NCBI GenBank assembly: GCA_015143295.1
Contig: CM026557.1
Span: 22,539,760-22,603,759 of the forward strand
DNA length: 64,000 nucleotides
Source: Tetracentron sinense
Lineage: Eukaryota; Streptophyta; Magnoliopsida; Trochodendrales; Trochodendraceae
Reading direction: 5' to 3'
The notes beneath the pieces were generated by a model. The model searched no databases, was not told the DNA's origin, and was given only the letters and a program-made list of their open reading frames with translations. The position numbers were made by a program, and so were the translations under genes. The first letter of the stretch is position 1, and each line of letters opens with the position of its first letter. Of this stretch, positions 24,216 to 37,500 are shown piece by piece.

Positions 24216-24369
24216 AACTTCTAACTCTTCAACCCCCCCGAAAAAAAAGAGGGCCGTCTTCCATGTCACCAGGTGAAACTAATTCCTATCTATTGAGAGT
24301 TTCCCCTCCTAGGACTTGATCCCATGACCTCCTCTCATACATGATTACCTCCAACTTGAGCCTATAAGA

Positions 24370-24640
24370 TATCTTGATAGCTCTCACTAATGCCAAGGAT
24401 TGTGGGTTCTTGAAGGTGTCTATTCAATTCGACTCCCAAGGGGTCATCGATTGTGCCTTACTAGCTGCCAATCCCATCCTTGGAAAGCTCTCAGCATCTT
24501 ATCGGAGATAAAGAGTCGATCAGACACTTTTTATTCATAGAGTTCATATTTGTCTATTGAGAGACTAACCGATCTGGGGACTACCTGTCCAAATTTTGTA
24601 ATACTGTTGAGCGAGTTTCTTTGAGTCCTCTTGAATTCCT
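24370..24640 (+). pseudogene. Second LINE RNase H fragment
   Basis: The frame reads LIALTNAKDCGFLKVSIQFD followed by SQGVIDCALL, which matches the middle of the same plant LINE RNase H domain (helix, then strand with a D-S/Q-V motif). It is shorter and differs from the copy ending at 24215, so it is a separate insertion or a diverged duplicate. Not functional. Confidence 0.5.
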
Positions 24641-24796
24641 AGCATCCTTTCCCGTTTTGTTTACCCTCAACCGGAGGATGATACATTAATCAAAGACTGG
24701 TCTTATGCATTTCATATTCCTAGCATCCTTTCCAATTTTGTTTACCCTCAAATGGAGGATGATACATTAATCAAAGACTGGTCTTATGCATTTCTT
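24635..24796 (+). repeat. 81-bp tandem duplication
   Basis: Two adjacent copies of an 81-bp unit starting ATTCCTAGCATCCTTTCC (24635 and 24716) differ at only a few positions. Confidence 0.9.
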
Positions 24797-25597
24797 AGGA
24801 GTCTGCTGGTTAGGACCACACCTCAAGAAGCGAAGGTTTTGAGTTCGACTCCCTTCCCCTTTTTGGTCACACTCATGGGTTTATCCTTGCTTGCCCGGTG
24901 CATGTGGATGGAGGGGTCTGCATGTGCCCAAGGGAGTCTGCTGGATGTAGGGTTTTTATATGGTAAATATTTCGCTGTTCTGAATCTGAAATGGCAATTG
25001 ATTTGTTGAAATAAATCACATAATTGAGAAAGCAACAAGTCAATTTCCATATCTCGAAGGCAACTAGTTTTAATCCATAGTAACAAGTCAGTTCCCATAT
25101 CTCAAGAAGGTAACTAGTTTTAACCCATGGTAACAAGTCAGTTTCCATATCTATAGTTAATGTTTGAAAACTTTTTGTTCGGCTCATTAAAGAATTCTTT
25201 CCCGATTCTCTGTAAAAGCTAGCTAATTAACCAACTGGTAAAGATTTGACTGACACCACAACTACACACACTGGAATAAAGAGACTCAAGAGAGAGGATC
25301 AGGAGAAAACACTGTAGAGAGAAACATAATATCAACAAAACAGTATAAAGAGTCAAGTGTAAGGCGAAGGTCGTCGACAAAGACAATAACACATCAATCG
25401 AGACAAGGTTTGAACACCCAGTTCATAAAGCAGAACTCAAACTCAATACCAAATCCTCTTACGAGCAATCACACATGCATATTATAGGTTGTATATGAAG
25501 ATCTAATTAAAGTTGGCAAACAAAATGTGACTTCAAAACCCACACCGTCACCACTTCCTAACATTTCTTTTTCCAGCACAGCAAAGGTGGGCGGTTT
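24797..25597. other. Intergenic DNA including the likely 3' UTR of the UBC gene
   Basis: The right part, just below 25598, should contain the minus-strand 3' UTR of the ubiquitin-conjugating enzyme gene. Three short related blocks (AACAAGTCAGTTTCCATATC-like, 25020-25160) form a loose repeat. No other gene is seen. Confidence 0.4.
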
Positions 25598-28500
25598 TCA
25601 GTCAGCTGTCCAGCTCTGCTCCACTATTTCGCGCACTCTTCGGTTGTATTCCCGTTTATTCTCGCTGAACATGCGGGCTGCCTCAGAATTTGCAGGGGAG
25701 TTCGGGTTTGGATCACAAAGCAGGGACTGAGGAAAAACAGACACAACATACTTTGTAAGTGTTAATTTGCAGTATCTTATACAAAAACCTGGCAAGCCCT
25801 TCAGCAAGGCCGCAAACATGATCAATTTATAAACGCCACCAATTAGGTGTGGTTAGTTACAGATGCGTACACCAAGAATGGTTAACTCTGACAATGCAAT
25901 ATAAGTAAACAAATAAATCAATTTATGAGTTGATTATTAAAATGAAATTATCATAGATCCGTAATTCCATGTGCTTAGCGTAAATATTCAGTTACATACT
26001 AAAACTAGCTTCAGTATGGAGATCTTTGCAAGTACCTTTTATTTTTGAAGCCAAAAAGAACTTTTGAAATAACAAGAAGTAATTAAGAGGATAGAAATCA
26101 ATACTATGATTGCATGATCATATCCAAGAGGTTTTTGCTTGCACATGATGATGTGCCAAGTATGTAATTCTATCATTGGTTCCTCCAGGAAAAAAAATGG
26201 TAATGTAAAGGAAGTAGGGTAGACAAAACCAACTTAAATAACACATTCCAGTCAGAAGGATCCTACAAGACTTTGAAAATAGACAAACTGTTTCTCACAA
26301 GGCACACGTCAAGACATTAACATGATGAACTAAACTTATAATGCTTGGAAAAATAAATGAAACAAAAGAGAACCAGCAGTAAGACAATGAGGGACAACAA
26401 GAAAACCTGTGATATATAAGAGCAGAATACAAAGTCTCTCTTGTAATCACAATGTTCCACTAACTTATGATTGGAACTTAAGGGTCTGTCCGGAAAAGCC
26501 AAAAACACGCTCAGCAGGCAGAGTTGTGACCGAAAACCAGGCACATCATTTTATCAATTGAAAATACAAAAAAGAGGCACATTTTGATTTTGAAATAGAC
26601 ATACAATAATGAACTGGCCAGTGGAGGTAAGTTCCCAAACAAACACTAAGAATAACAAAAGAGGGTTCACATAGGCAGAGAGTCCTTATGAAAGCCAACA
26701 AAATGAAATACAAGGTTTACTGTTTGAGGAATGCTAAGCATACTTGCACAATTCAAAAAGTTTCCACTCTCCCCTCTTTTGATAATAAAACAAAACATTT
26801 TGTGCTAGCCCACTTGTGGGCCCCACACAAAGTCATTTGTTTCATTATCTAAAAAAAGGTGAGAGTATGGAAATACAAGAGTATGCTTCGCATTCTTCCA
26901 ACTCCAAATTTCATTGTGATCAAATATACAGCACCTACGGAATGATACATATGGAAAAGATTATTAGATTAAATAAGCAAATGGCATCTTATACGGCCCA
27001 AATTGTGGCAACACTTGGGCTATCATATGTTTTCTCACCCTGCAAAACAGATAGTAGCTTCTCCAAGTTCCACAAGGCCCAATCATTATTACTCTGTGTT
27101 TAAAGGAAACTTCATAGCTTACAACAAGAGCAACCACCCCAAAAAAAAAAAAATCTAAATTGTTCACTTAGCTTTAAAGAGCAGTTGATATCATTGTCAC
27201 GGGAGAAGCTCCTTGAAGTCAATTATCAGGACATCTGGTCGACTAGGACCTCTCTGCCCCTTCTCAAATTTTTGACACTAAAGTCATTGACAGCTTTTAA
27301 GGACCTCTTGCCTCACTATGAAATCCTTTTGGTATCATAAACTCCATCCCCAAATCATAATCCAATACATCTCTATAACCATCATTAAGAGAATACAGTC
27401 CACTTTTATTCATCAGATTCCACTAAATCCTTTAGTTCCAGCATAGAAAACATCAGTATAATAGCATAAAGGACACAGCAAAAGTAGGCCCATGAACGAG
27501 CCTAGCCACGACATGACCCAAATCTGAAGTTAGCCAAGTGTCTTGCAAGCCAGGCCCAAGCCCTCTTCTCTCAACTCTCAATTTTCTCCCTTCGGACTAG
27601 TGGGTTTTGTGTTGGGCCAGGTTGATCTGAGCTAAGACGGAGCTCAGAACCTCAGGCTTGTCACGAGCTCGAACCAAACCCAACTGTAGCCTACCATTCA
27701 CGAACCTGATCCAAGCTGGGCAAAGCTTGCTTCAGCTCAGCTCATCTACATTCCCAAACAAAACTTATGTGATTTAAAGAAAGATCATACCACAACATTT
27801 CCACTCAAAATCAGATCTAAAACTGAATCTAATAGAGTGAAACCAACCCTAAAATAGTGCTGGGCATTGCTAACTGTCCAAAATAAGGATTATTGAGTTG
27901 GTATACTTCTCCTTCCAAAGAGCAGCAACAAGTGCAATACCTCACAGGCCGACCAGACCTTATAAAATTAACTGATAAAAGCTGAAACTACTCCCAAAAG
28001 GCTGAGAATAGTTGGCGTAAGTGTAACAAGGACTTGAGGAACAAACTAGAACCGGTTTCCAGGACTAATTAGGCTCATCCTCTAGGGACTGATTCAATTC
28101 CAAGGAAAAGCTAGAGAAGAAAGAGCAAGTAGAAGAAAGAGCACAGGACAAGGGAAGAACAGGACAGAGGTACGGATAGATACATAAAAGAGCGCATATG
28201 AAACCCTATGGTTGCTGAATCGAATAGCCGACCAGACCACGTAAATGAATAATAAAAGCTGCAATCCTCTCAAAAGGCTGAGAATAATTGACGTAACAAG
28301 GACTTGAGGAACAAACTAGAACCAGGCCCTAGAAGGATGATTTATGGTCATCCTCTAGAAAATGATTCTATGTCGGTCCCAAGCCTGAATAAAAGAGGTT
28401 TACATCAGGTTATCAGCCGATGTACAAACTTTCCAAATCCTATGACATGGATACTGATCTGTCGTGAATCATGACTAGAATGGCGGAACAGAAATTATGC

Positions 28501-31500
28501 TACAGATCCCAAATAATTGGGATTAGGCACTGACAAAGAAAGAAGAATAATTCATGGACAATGTTTGTAGGATCAAATTGAGCACAGGATTAGACATCTC
28601 ATAGTACTCCAATCTTGACGAATGCAAGGGCACTGTGCATAAACAATGTTGACAAAGTTGTTCTGATAGAAAAGGCCATCCAGAAGAAAGCGAAAGAACT
28701 AGAAGAAATCATTAAAAAATCACTAATAAATCTGAAAAATATTTTCAAGAGATATTTAGACAAGGGAAAAGATCCCCCAAGCGAAAAAAAAAAAAAAGAA
28801 GACTTGGATCACTAATGATGAATTTCGGAAGATCAATGCCGAATTACATTGCCTATAAGTTGGATTAAACTCGTCAGAGTTGAGTTCGTCCCCAACTGGC
28901 GGAGAATGATGCTGCCACATGACCAGCCACCGAGTCTCTATGGTGTCAAGTCTGAAATTTAATTTAATTGGGTTGACACTGGATTGAAGAATAAGTTGTT
29001 ATTTGTGTCACGGTAGGAATTTTAGTAGGTAAACCGTATTTAGATTGGATCATAATAGCCTGTAGGAGTTTCTTTATTGAATAGAACTTTAAATAGAAGT
29101 AGACGTTTTCTTTATTGAGTGGAAGTAGGATTATTAGCCATACTTCATTTCTTGTGTTAAAACTATTACAAATAAAGATTATAAAAAAATAGATTTGTAG
29201 ATCATTTGATATTATATTTTCTCTTTTATCAGCCTTCCCAACATAGTCCCTTGTTCCCCCTTCTTCTAAACCAAATCAAGTATTAGGTTGGGTACCTTTA
29301 CCAGTTCAAAGCCAAGTTAGTTACAATGTTAGACCTGTCTTTGAACATATTAGAGACAGTCAAGAACAAGTGCAGAAGAAGATCGAGGTGAGCACTGGAA
29401 AATACAAAGAAGCAGCTAATTTTCACCAGAGAAACAATAATTCAATGAAGAAGATTTTGTTATGGTCTATCTGTAAAAGGAGTGATATTCTGTTGGTAAT
29501 ATAGCATCTTCAAGGGCAAGAAAATTGGGCTACAGAAAATTTTGAATATTGGTAATAACATTTATGGGATCAAATTGCCCAAGGAAGTAGACTTCTCATA
29601 ATATTTAATGTATGCAATCCTACTGCATACAAGGGAGATGAAGTGCATAATGAATGTCCAACTGAAGAGACTATCTCAAACAAAGCCAGACTAGAGAAAA
29701 AAAAAGAAGTCATCATAGTTCAGAAGAAGGGTAAGAGTTCTTAATTTTGGTTTTTGTAGGACTTTGTTTACTGAGTACAAGTTTGAATCGAAGCAGGAAG
29801 TTTCTATATTGAGTAGAAATAGGATTCCAGTCATACTTGATTTTCATGTTAAAACTGTTATTACTGACAGTAAATTCTTTTGGTATTTTCCCTATAAGCA
29901 ACTTCCTAAAATATAACCCCTATTTCTCACTATGGAATGGGACATATCAAACAGATAGAGCATAAAGAAACATGCTTATGCATGCATGGTGTCAGTGATA
30001 GTGTTCTCGTGTCCACTAAAACTTGGTGGTCAGACTTGTTCAATTAAATACATGTAAGAGCAGAAGGATTTTGCCAGTGATGAGGGTATCGAAGAACTTA
30101 GAATTTGTTATTGTAAGAATCTGGTAAAAAAAAAAACCACCCACCTAACTCTTCCCTATCAAGTTTGGTCAGATTGGTAAGAATAAGATTAAGAGACTCA
30201 TAGATTTTTTTTTTTGATTGGTATTAAGACACTTGTAGATAATGTCATTAAAGATGTAATATGAATTAGTATGATGAATGCAAAGCTTGTATCAAAGTGG
30301 AAAGTGGATAGCTAAATCCTCCAAAGAAGAGAAATAACTTGAAGAATTTTGGACTTTATGGATCAAATACAACCACTGAGAAACATCACAGGATAGACTA
30401 CAGTCATGAGTCTTGAAACCAGAAGAGAAAAATTCACGACACTATAGTGTTGATACACTCTTTAAGAATGAAAACAGAAAGAGGAACAAGACACTTGAAG
30501 GATGAAGCAATTCAACAACAACCTATATCATGAACTCAGGTAACAAATACATATAATTTCCCCTATGACTGTGACCGGAACGAAACCTTAATAGGTAAAT
30601 TTTTAAGTACCCTCTAAGTGTCAGACGATCTGAATAACTCCTATACCTCTAAGGTGCATTTAGCATTTATCTTGTGCTTGGGACATCAAACCTCTATACA
30701 AAAATTAAAACAAGGACGAAAAAAGGACAGTCAGTTAGTATCACTAGTGTTAGAAGTTTAAAGAAGTTCCAACAAATCTTAACAGGAAAGTCACTAATGA
30801 GAACTCACTCACAGAAGAGTTTTTTTCCCTCAATATTTAACAGGAAATATCATTTATATCCTCAACAATCTTAAGAAGATCACAGAAAATCGCACCTGAA
30901 TAGAAGTCAGTATAGCTGCGACATCATAAATGGGACTCCACTGGTTCTGTAAAATATCCAAGCAAATACTTCCATCTGCATAAACTGGCAAAATCCACAA
31001 CTACATGGTCAGAGGCTTCACAGAATCTTTATTAGACAAACCACATGCCTGTCCAAGTCCATAAATCAATAATTATAGCTAAATATCTGAAGGAACAACA
31101 GCATGCAAGCAATTTATCATCTATTTGGGCAATGAGTGGCAACCAAAATAAAAATTGTTTTAAAAATTTGACATACTGTTTGGATGAAACATCCGTGAAA
31201 CGAACCGAACTGTTGGAGGCTTATTAGGGTAATCCTCTGCGAACTGCAGAGTCAGCTTAAACGTACCTGAGAAAGCTCAAAAGAATACTTCAATGCTAAA
31301 CAAAAATATTGGAGTGGTGAGATGCAGAGGGAAGATATCAATGATGCAGAAGGAAGATATCAATTACGCGACCAAAAGAAAAGTAAAACCAACAAATATT
31401 TAAAAAACAACCCGCCCTCTTGCGCCAGTGGTTGGGGTGTGGCCTCCAGATGTGGGAGGTCAAGGGATCGAATCCCCTCGGGTATGAGTTGCAAGAACTC

Positions 31501-34500
31501 CCCTGCCCAATGCTAACCCCTAACAGCCTAACCGATTCAAGATTACTAACGTAGGTGCATAATAACTCCAGCAAAAAAAAAAACTACTCCAGATATTGTT
31601 TTACATGAATTTATTCATTCTCTTAGAACTTTGATACTCTTACAATTTGGTATTTTAAATGAGTGATGATTCATTAACAAAAAGTTGAAACAAAACTCTA
31701 CTAGCAGAAGAGAAAGCGTCATAAAGTAGAAAATAATCTGTGTTCAACTCCTGATGCATGAAAAGGTTGCTTTAAAATCACAGATTTCAGAGTCCACAAT
31801 ATGGAAATTGATGGGCCGTTGTGCTCCTTGTTCATTGGTGAAGACTGAGAATACAAGCAGTACAGAGACCTACGAAACAATTAACTGAAGGTATAGAATA
31901 CACAACTGTCTATGGATTAGATTACTTAAAATATGGAAAAGGAGAGAGAAACTAAGTAAAATAAGTACATTCAGTAACACTTAGAGAATCCCCTTGAATT
32001 CATGTTTCAGCAAAAATGTGGTAAATAAAGAAGACAAAGGTCTAATTGAACGCCAAAGCTCCTATGTGTGTACCATCAACAAAATGGTGGACCATCTATA
32101 TCTACTATGCACAAATGTCATCACAAACAAATACACCCACCCACCCCCCCACCTAAGATTCGACTTTATTATAATGATCATAATTCATCTCCAAAGTTTC
32201 AAACACAAACACAAGGAGCCCAAAATTTTAGACAGTCCAAGCAGGTAATAGTTGATAAACTGAAACATTTTCAATAATAAGAACTGATGCATTCAGCGAA
32301 ATTCTTGAAAGTTAAATCACTTACTGAACGGTATCATCAATTTGTTCATAGACTGTGTTACAACACCTTTCTCCTTCACAATGGCTATTCTCAAATTAAC
32401 TTCTTCTGGTTTTAAAGTTGAAATGGTAGAAAAGTATTGGTATTAACCACCTGCCTATGGCCAAGATAGAGACCCTTTTTGTGCTTTAAAACAGAACACA
32501 TTCTCGAAATTACATCACTTAATTTTCCTAAATCCCCGAACTGCAGACACCAAACAAGGAATTCAAGCGAGAAATTATTTGTAATTATTCTTAGGAAACT
32601 GTATACAATAGAGAGCAAAAGAAAGTCCTAGAGTAGTTCAAGGCCATAACTGAAATTGTTGACATGGTGAATTTAAACCATGAAGTTTCGTGTTCGAGTC
32701 CAGCTACCCACCAGAAAATAAGAAGTCCTAGAGTAGCTAATTTAAACACTAGTCCTCTGTATCCATAGACAGTGTCATACAGGTTAAACAAATCTGAGAG
32801 AATATAATCAAAAGCACACCAGATATCAAATCCACTTGAAATCCATAATAATAAACTGGTTCCGTTACTTTAAAAAAAAAAAAAAAAACTAGTAATGACA
32901 ATACGACTGGCAATGTGTAGTGCATAAAATGCTTCAATCAAACATTTGAAACTCCAACACTTCAGAAGGAATATGACTAGAAAAAGAAAAGAAAAATATA
33001 ACAATAAGTTAACAACACAGAACCAAATATCATGAATCAGTATTGTAACGGATAAAATTCGTAAAAAGGAGTAAAAAGAAGGGGTAAAATAGGAATTTCT
33101 CACTCTAGCAAATTCTAACAATTTAGCCGACATAAGCCCACTTGGGCTATGTGCTGGCTCTCTTGAGTGTTGTCTGACAGGTGACCTCATCATGACTACA
33201 CAAGTCATGATGACTCCAAATGCCTATAAATAAGCAAGAATCACCAGAAAGAAGGAGAGGATGGTGCGAAAGGCAAGAGAGGAAATACAGGGCAGAAGAA
33301 GAAGAGGAAGAGGGAGATCTGAGAAGCTTGAGTCATTCACACCCCTACCCCGAAGGGCTTTGCAGGCGACCACTCACCTGATTCTCTCATTTTCCTTTGG
33401 TGTTATCCGGCTACTTGATGCTCTTTATGGCCTCACAATCTATTATGGCCACCGGATTCTCTCAAATACGCCATGTCCGCCTGATGCTCTCCATGAATGG
33501 TCACACTGCCACTTGCACGGCCTTGCAATTGATTAGCTGTTGAGTGCAATTACACTTGAACTTGTGTCTGACGATGTGAATAGTGCCGAATCCGTTGTAG
33601 TGTTGTCTGCTGTGAATAGTGCCAAATCCGTTGTCACATTGTGCTGTAAGTAGTGCTGAGCTCGTTGTCCGTTGTGAGTTGTACAACGTACCCGTTGTCT
33701 GATGCACAACGTACCCGTTGTTTGGTGCACAACGTACACGTTGTCAGAGCTATGTTATCCGAGTTAGAGCTACGTTGTCTGTGCCTTATCTGAGCTACGT
33801 TGTCGGTGCCTTATCTGAGCTACGTTGTCAGAGCTACGTTATCCAAGCTACGTTGTCGATGCCTTATCTGAGCTACGTTGTCAGAGCTACGTTGTCGGTG
33901 CCTTATCTGAGCTACGTTGTCAGAGCTACGTTGTCTGTGCCTTATCTGAGCTACGTTGTCGGTGTCTTATCCGAGCTATGTTGTCTGTGCCTTATCTGAG
34001 CTACGTTGTCTATGCCTTGTCCGAGCTATGTTGTCTGAGCCATATTCTTTGTGCCTCCTGAGCTACAATCTCCAGTCATATAGTGCTGTGAGTAGTGCTG
34101 AGCTCGTTGTCCGTTGTGAGCTGCACAACGTACCCGTCGTGAGTTGCACAACGTATACATTGTCTGTGCCTTGTCCGAGCTATGTTGTCTGAGCCATATT
34201 CTTTGTGCCTCTTGAGCTACAATCTCCAGAGCATATCACTAGAGCTCGTCCTCAAGTGCATATACCCAATAACCTCACGATAAGTATCTCTATACTATTA
34301 TGTTCATATGTTCATGTGCTTGTGCCTTATACTGTGCCTTATACTGACTTTATCATCGGAGCTTATTTCAGGGTGCACACCCGCCCCCTCAGACTCATTC
34401 ACAGGTGGAGTTTCACTATCATTCCTCTACCAGCGAAGCAGCTACAGACATGTGGCATGTACGACATTTTTCCCTTTCAAAATGGCGCCGTCTGTGGGAA

Positions 34501-37500
34501 TCATTGAGAATGAGGCAAAGGGGCTTAGACAATCACAAATGACGAGCGTCTTCTACGTCTGAATGGGGCTTTCACTGCATGACAACAATCAAGAGGTAAT
34601 TATCGAGTGCATTCTCATCCTCAAGTGATTTATCAATTGAACTGTCCAGTGCATGCTCTAGTGAATTTTCAATATCAAGTGAATTTCGAAGTGACTTATC
34701 AAGTGAAAGATCAAGAGAAGCAACCAGTGCCATATCAAGTAAAAAACATCGTGAATGCAATGTCAAATGATGTCTTATCTGATATGTCTGAATACGGTGA
34801 TGGGACACTTGTAGCTTCTTAATGACATGTCATCCGAGCAAGGTGTCTTACCACACGGTTCAACACATATCTAAGCATGATACTCACTACGGGACCTCTG
34901 TGACTCAGTCAGATGCATTGCCCAGTAAGCGACCAATTGACTTATTTTTATGCAATGCCATCTGAGCATGGTGTCATGATGCCCCATTACGAGTCATTCG
35001 CGTGAGATAGCATTTGTCTATATTTATGATGGTTTTTACTGCAAACTCATCCGTGTGTTTATCAAGTGAATCCTTGTGTTCATACAGCTTCACGTGTTCA
35101 TACCCCTTCCCGTGCTCGAAGTACCTAATGACTTCATTTTTGATACATGTACATTCCCGTGCTCTCTAACACATGCTCTGAGGTACTATGCACGAGAAGC
35201 AATTGCTCTGACTTGACTAGGGGCTGATACAAGCTCGTCTTCGCTGGCACAAGCTCGTCCTCGTTGATCAAAGTTCCTCTTTGTTGTTCGCAAGCTCGGC
35301 CTCGTTGTCAATGATTCGCTCTAACTCCTCGGCGAGCTCTGCCTCCACAACATCAGTCTTCATGCGAAAGCACAACGTATCAGTGAGAACGAAGCATCTA
35401 CAACGGAAGAGAGCGGAGAGCGGAATATAATCAGTGTCTGCGGACCAGGTAGATCCATGTTCCTTTTCACGCTCTAAGCAAGTTACTTGTTTGTTTGTGC
35501 AACATGCAGGATATCGTTTTTGAGAATTTTACCCATGAAGTATTCTCGGCACCTCGAACGGAGTCCAAGGCACCGAGAAGGGGCTAAGTGTAACGGATAA
35601 AATTCGTAAAAAGGAGTAAAAAGAAGGGGTAAAATAGGAATTTCTCACTCTAGCAAATTCTAACAATTTAGCCGACATAAGCCCACTTGGGCTATGTGCT
35701 GGCTCTCTTGAGTGTTGTCTGACAGGTGACCTCATCATGACTACACAAGTCATGATGACTAAATAAGCAAGAATCACCAGAAAGAATGAGAGGATGATGC
35801 GAAAGGCAAGAGAGGAAATACAGGGCAGAAGAAGAAGAGGAAGAGGGAGATCTGAGAAGCTTGAGTCATTCACACCCCTACCCCAAAGGGCTTTGCAAGC
35901 GACCACTCACCTGATTCTCTCATTTTCCTTTGGCGTTATCCGGCTACTTGATGCTCTTTATGGCCTCACAATCTATTATGGCCACCGGATTCTCTCAAAT
36001 ACGCCATGTCCGCCTGATGCTCTCCATGAATGGTCACACTGCCACTTGCACGGCCTTGCAATTGATTAGCTGTTGAGTGCAATTACACTTGAACTTGTAT
36101 CTGACGATGTGAATAGTGCCGAATCCGTTGTAGTGTTGTCTGCTGTGAATAGTGCCAAATCCGTTGTCACATTGTGCTGTGAGTAGTGCTGAGCTCGTTG
36201 TCCGTTATGAGTTGTACAACGTACCCGTTGTCTGATGCACAACGTACCCGTTGTTTGGTGCACAACGTATACGTTGTCAGAGCTATGTTATCCGAGTTAG
36301 AGCTACGTTGTCGGTGCCTTATCCGAGCTACGTTGTCTGTGCCTCATCCGAGCTAGAGCTACGTTGTCTGTGCCTTATCTGAGCTACGTTGTCTGTGCCT
36401 TATCTGAGCTACGTTGTCGGTGCCTTATCTGAGCTACGTTATCTGTGCCTTATCTGAGCTACGTTGTCGGTGCCTTATCTGAGCTACGTTGTCAGAGCTA
36501 CGTTATCCAAGCTACGTTGTCAGTGCTTTATCTGAGCTACGTTGTCAGAGCTACGTTGTCTATGCCTTATCTGAGCTACGTTGTTAGAGCTACGTTGTCG
36601 GTGCCTTATCTGAGCTACGTTGTCAGAGCTACGTTGTCAGAGCTACGTTGTCTGTGCCTTATCTGAGCTACGTTGTCGGTGTCTTATCCGAGCTACGTTG
36701 TCAGAGCTACGTTGTCTGTGCCTTATCTGAGCTACGTTGTCTGTGCCTTGTCCGAGCTATGTTGTCTGAGCCATATTCTTTGTGTCTCCTGAGCTACAAT
36801 CTCCAGTCATATTGTGCTGTGAGTAGTGCTGAGCTCGTTGTCCGTTGTGAGCTCCACAACGTACTCGTCGTGAGTTGCACAACGTATACGTTGTCTGTGC
36901 CTTGTCCGAGCTATGTTGTCTGAGCCATATTCTTTGTGCCTCTAGAGCTACAATCTCCAGAGCATATCACCAGAGCTCGTCCTCAAGTGCATATACCCAA
37001 TAACCTCACGATAAGTATCTCTATACTATTATGTTCATATGTTCATGTGCTTGTGCCTTATACTGTGCCTTATACTGACTTTATCATCAGAGCTTATTTC
37101 AGGGTGCACACCCGCCCCCTCAGACTCATTCACAGGTGGAGTTTCGCTATCATTCCTCTACCAGCGAAGCAGCTACAGACGTGTGGCATGTACGGGATTT
37201 TCCCCTTTCAAGTATTGTAACACAAAACCCCAAAGCATGAAGTAGGGAACCGTAGCATTCACAACTATAAAGAATCAAAACATTAACACCCAATTCTTAT
37301 CAAATAAAAGAAAAAAAACCACAGTAACATTTAGAACCATAAAGCCAATTACACTCACAACCAAAAATCAGAACCCACTTGTAATCTAATAATGAAAAAC
37401 AAAACCAAATAATATTCACCACCATTATCAATCAAACCTAATAAGAACTAAAACCATATACAACCAGAGCCAGAACCCATATGTGATGTATCAATTGGGG

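Larger units (their letters stand above)
25727..30895 (-). other. Intron 4 of the UBC gene (5.2 kb)
   Basis: The intron is bounded by GT after TCTATTCAG (minus strand, 30895) and AG before TCCCTGCTTTG (25727). It holds a MITE-like segment (26727-26877), a direct repeat of about 100 bp (27948-28053 and 28222-28323), and two diverged copies of a larger block (roughly 28560-29250 and 29570-29930). No gene inside it was recognised. Confidence 0.9.
33039..37215 (+). mobile_element. Non-autonomous LTR retrotransposon (LARD/TRIM-like) in UBC intron 2
   Basis: Two direct terminal repeats (33044-34479 and 35589-37210) with TG...CA ends bracket a 1109-bp interior, and AGTAT flanks both sides (33039-33043, 37211-37215). 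A primer-binding-like site follows the first repeat and a purine-rich GAGAAGGGGC precedes the second. The interior has no gag or pol domain, so it must have depended on proteins made elsewhere. Outside the tandem arrays the two repeats differ by roughly 2% by eye, which suggests a fairly young insertion. Structurally it looks whole-ended and non-coding. Confidence 0.92.

Noticed and set aside
32630-32715. tRNA-like segment with GTTCGAGTCC and an ending ACCCACCA
   Set aside because: The T-stem and acceptor stem do not pair and the anticodon loop has eight bases. It is a tRNA-like scrap in the UBC intron, not a gene.
33718-34061. Open frames rich in LSYVV and SELRC across the LTR array (also 36445-36923)
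   Set aside because: They are translations of the GAGCTACGTTGTC tandem repeat and occur in several frames with no domain.
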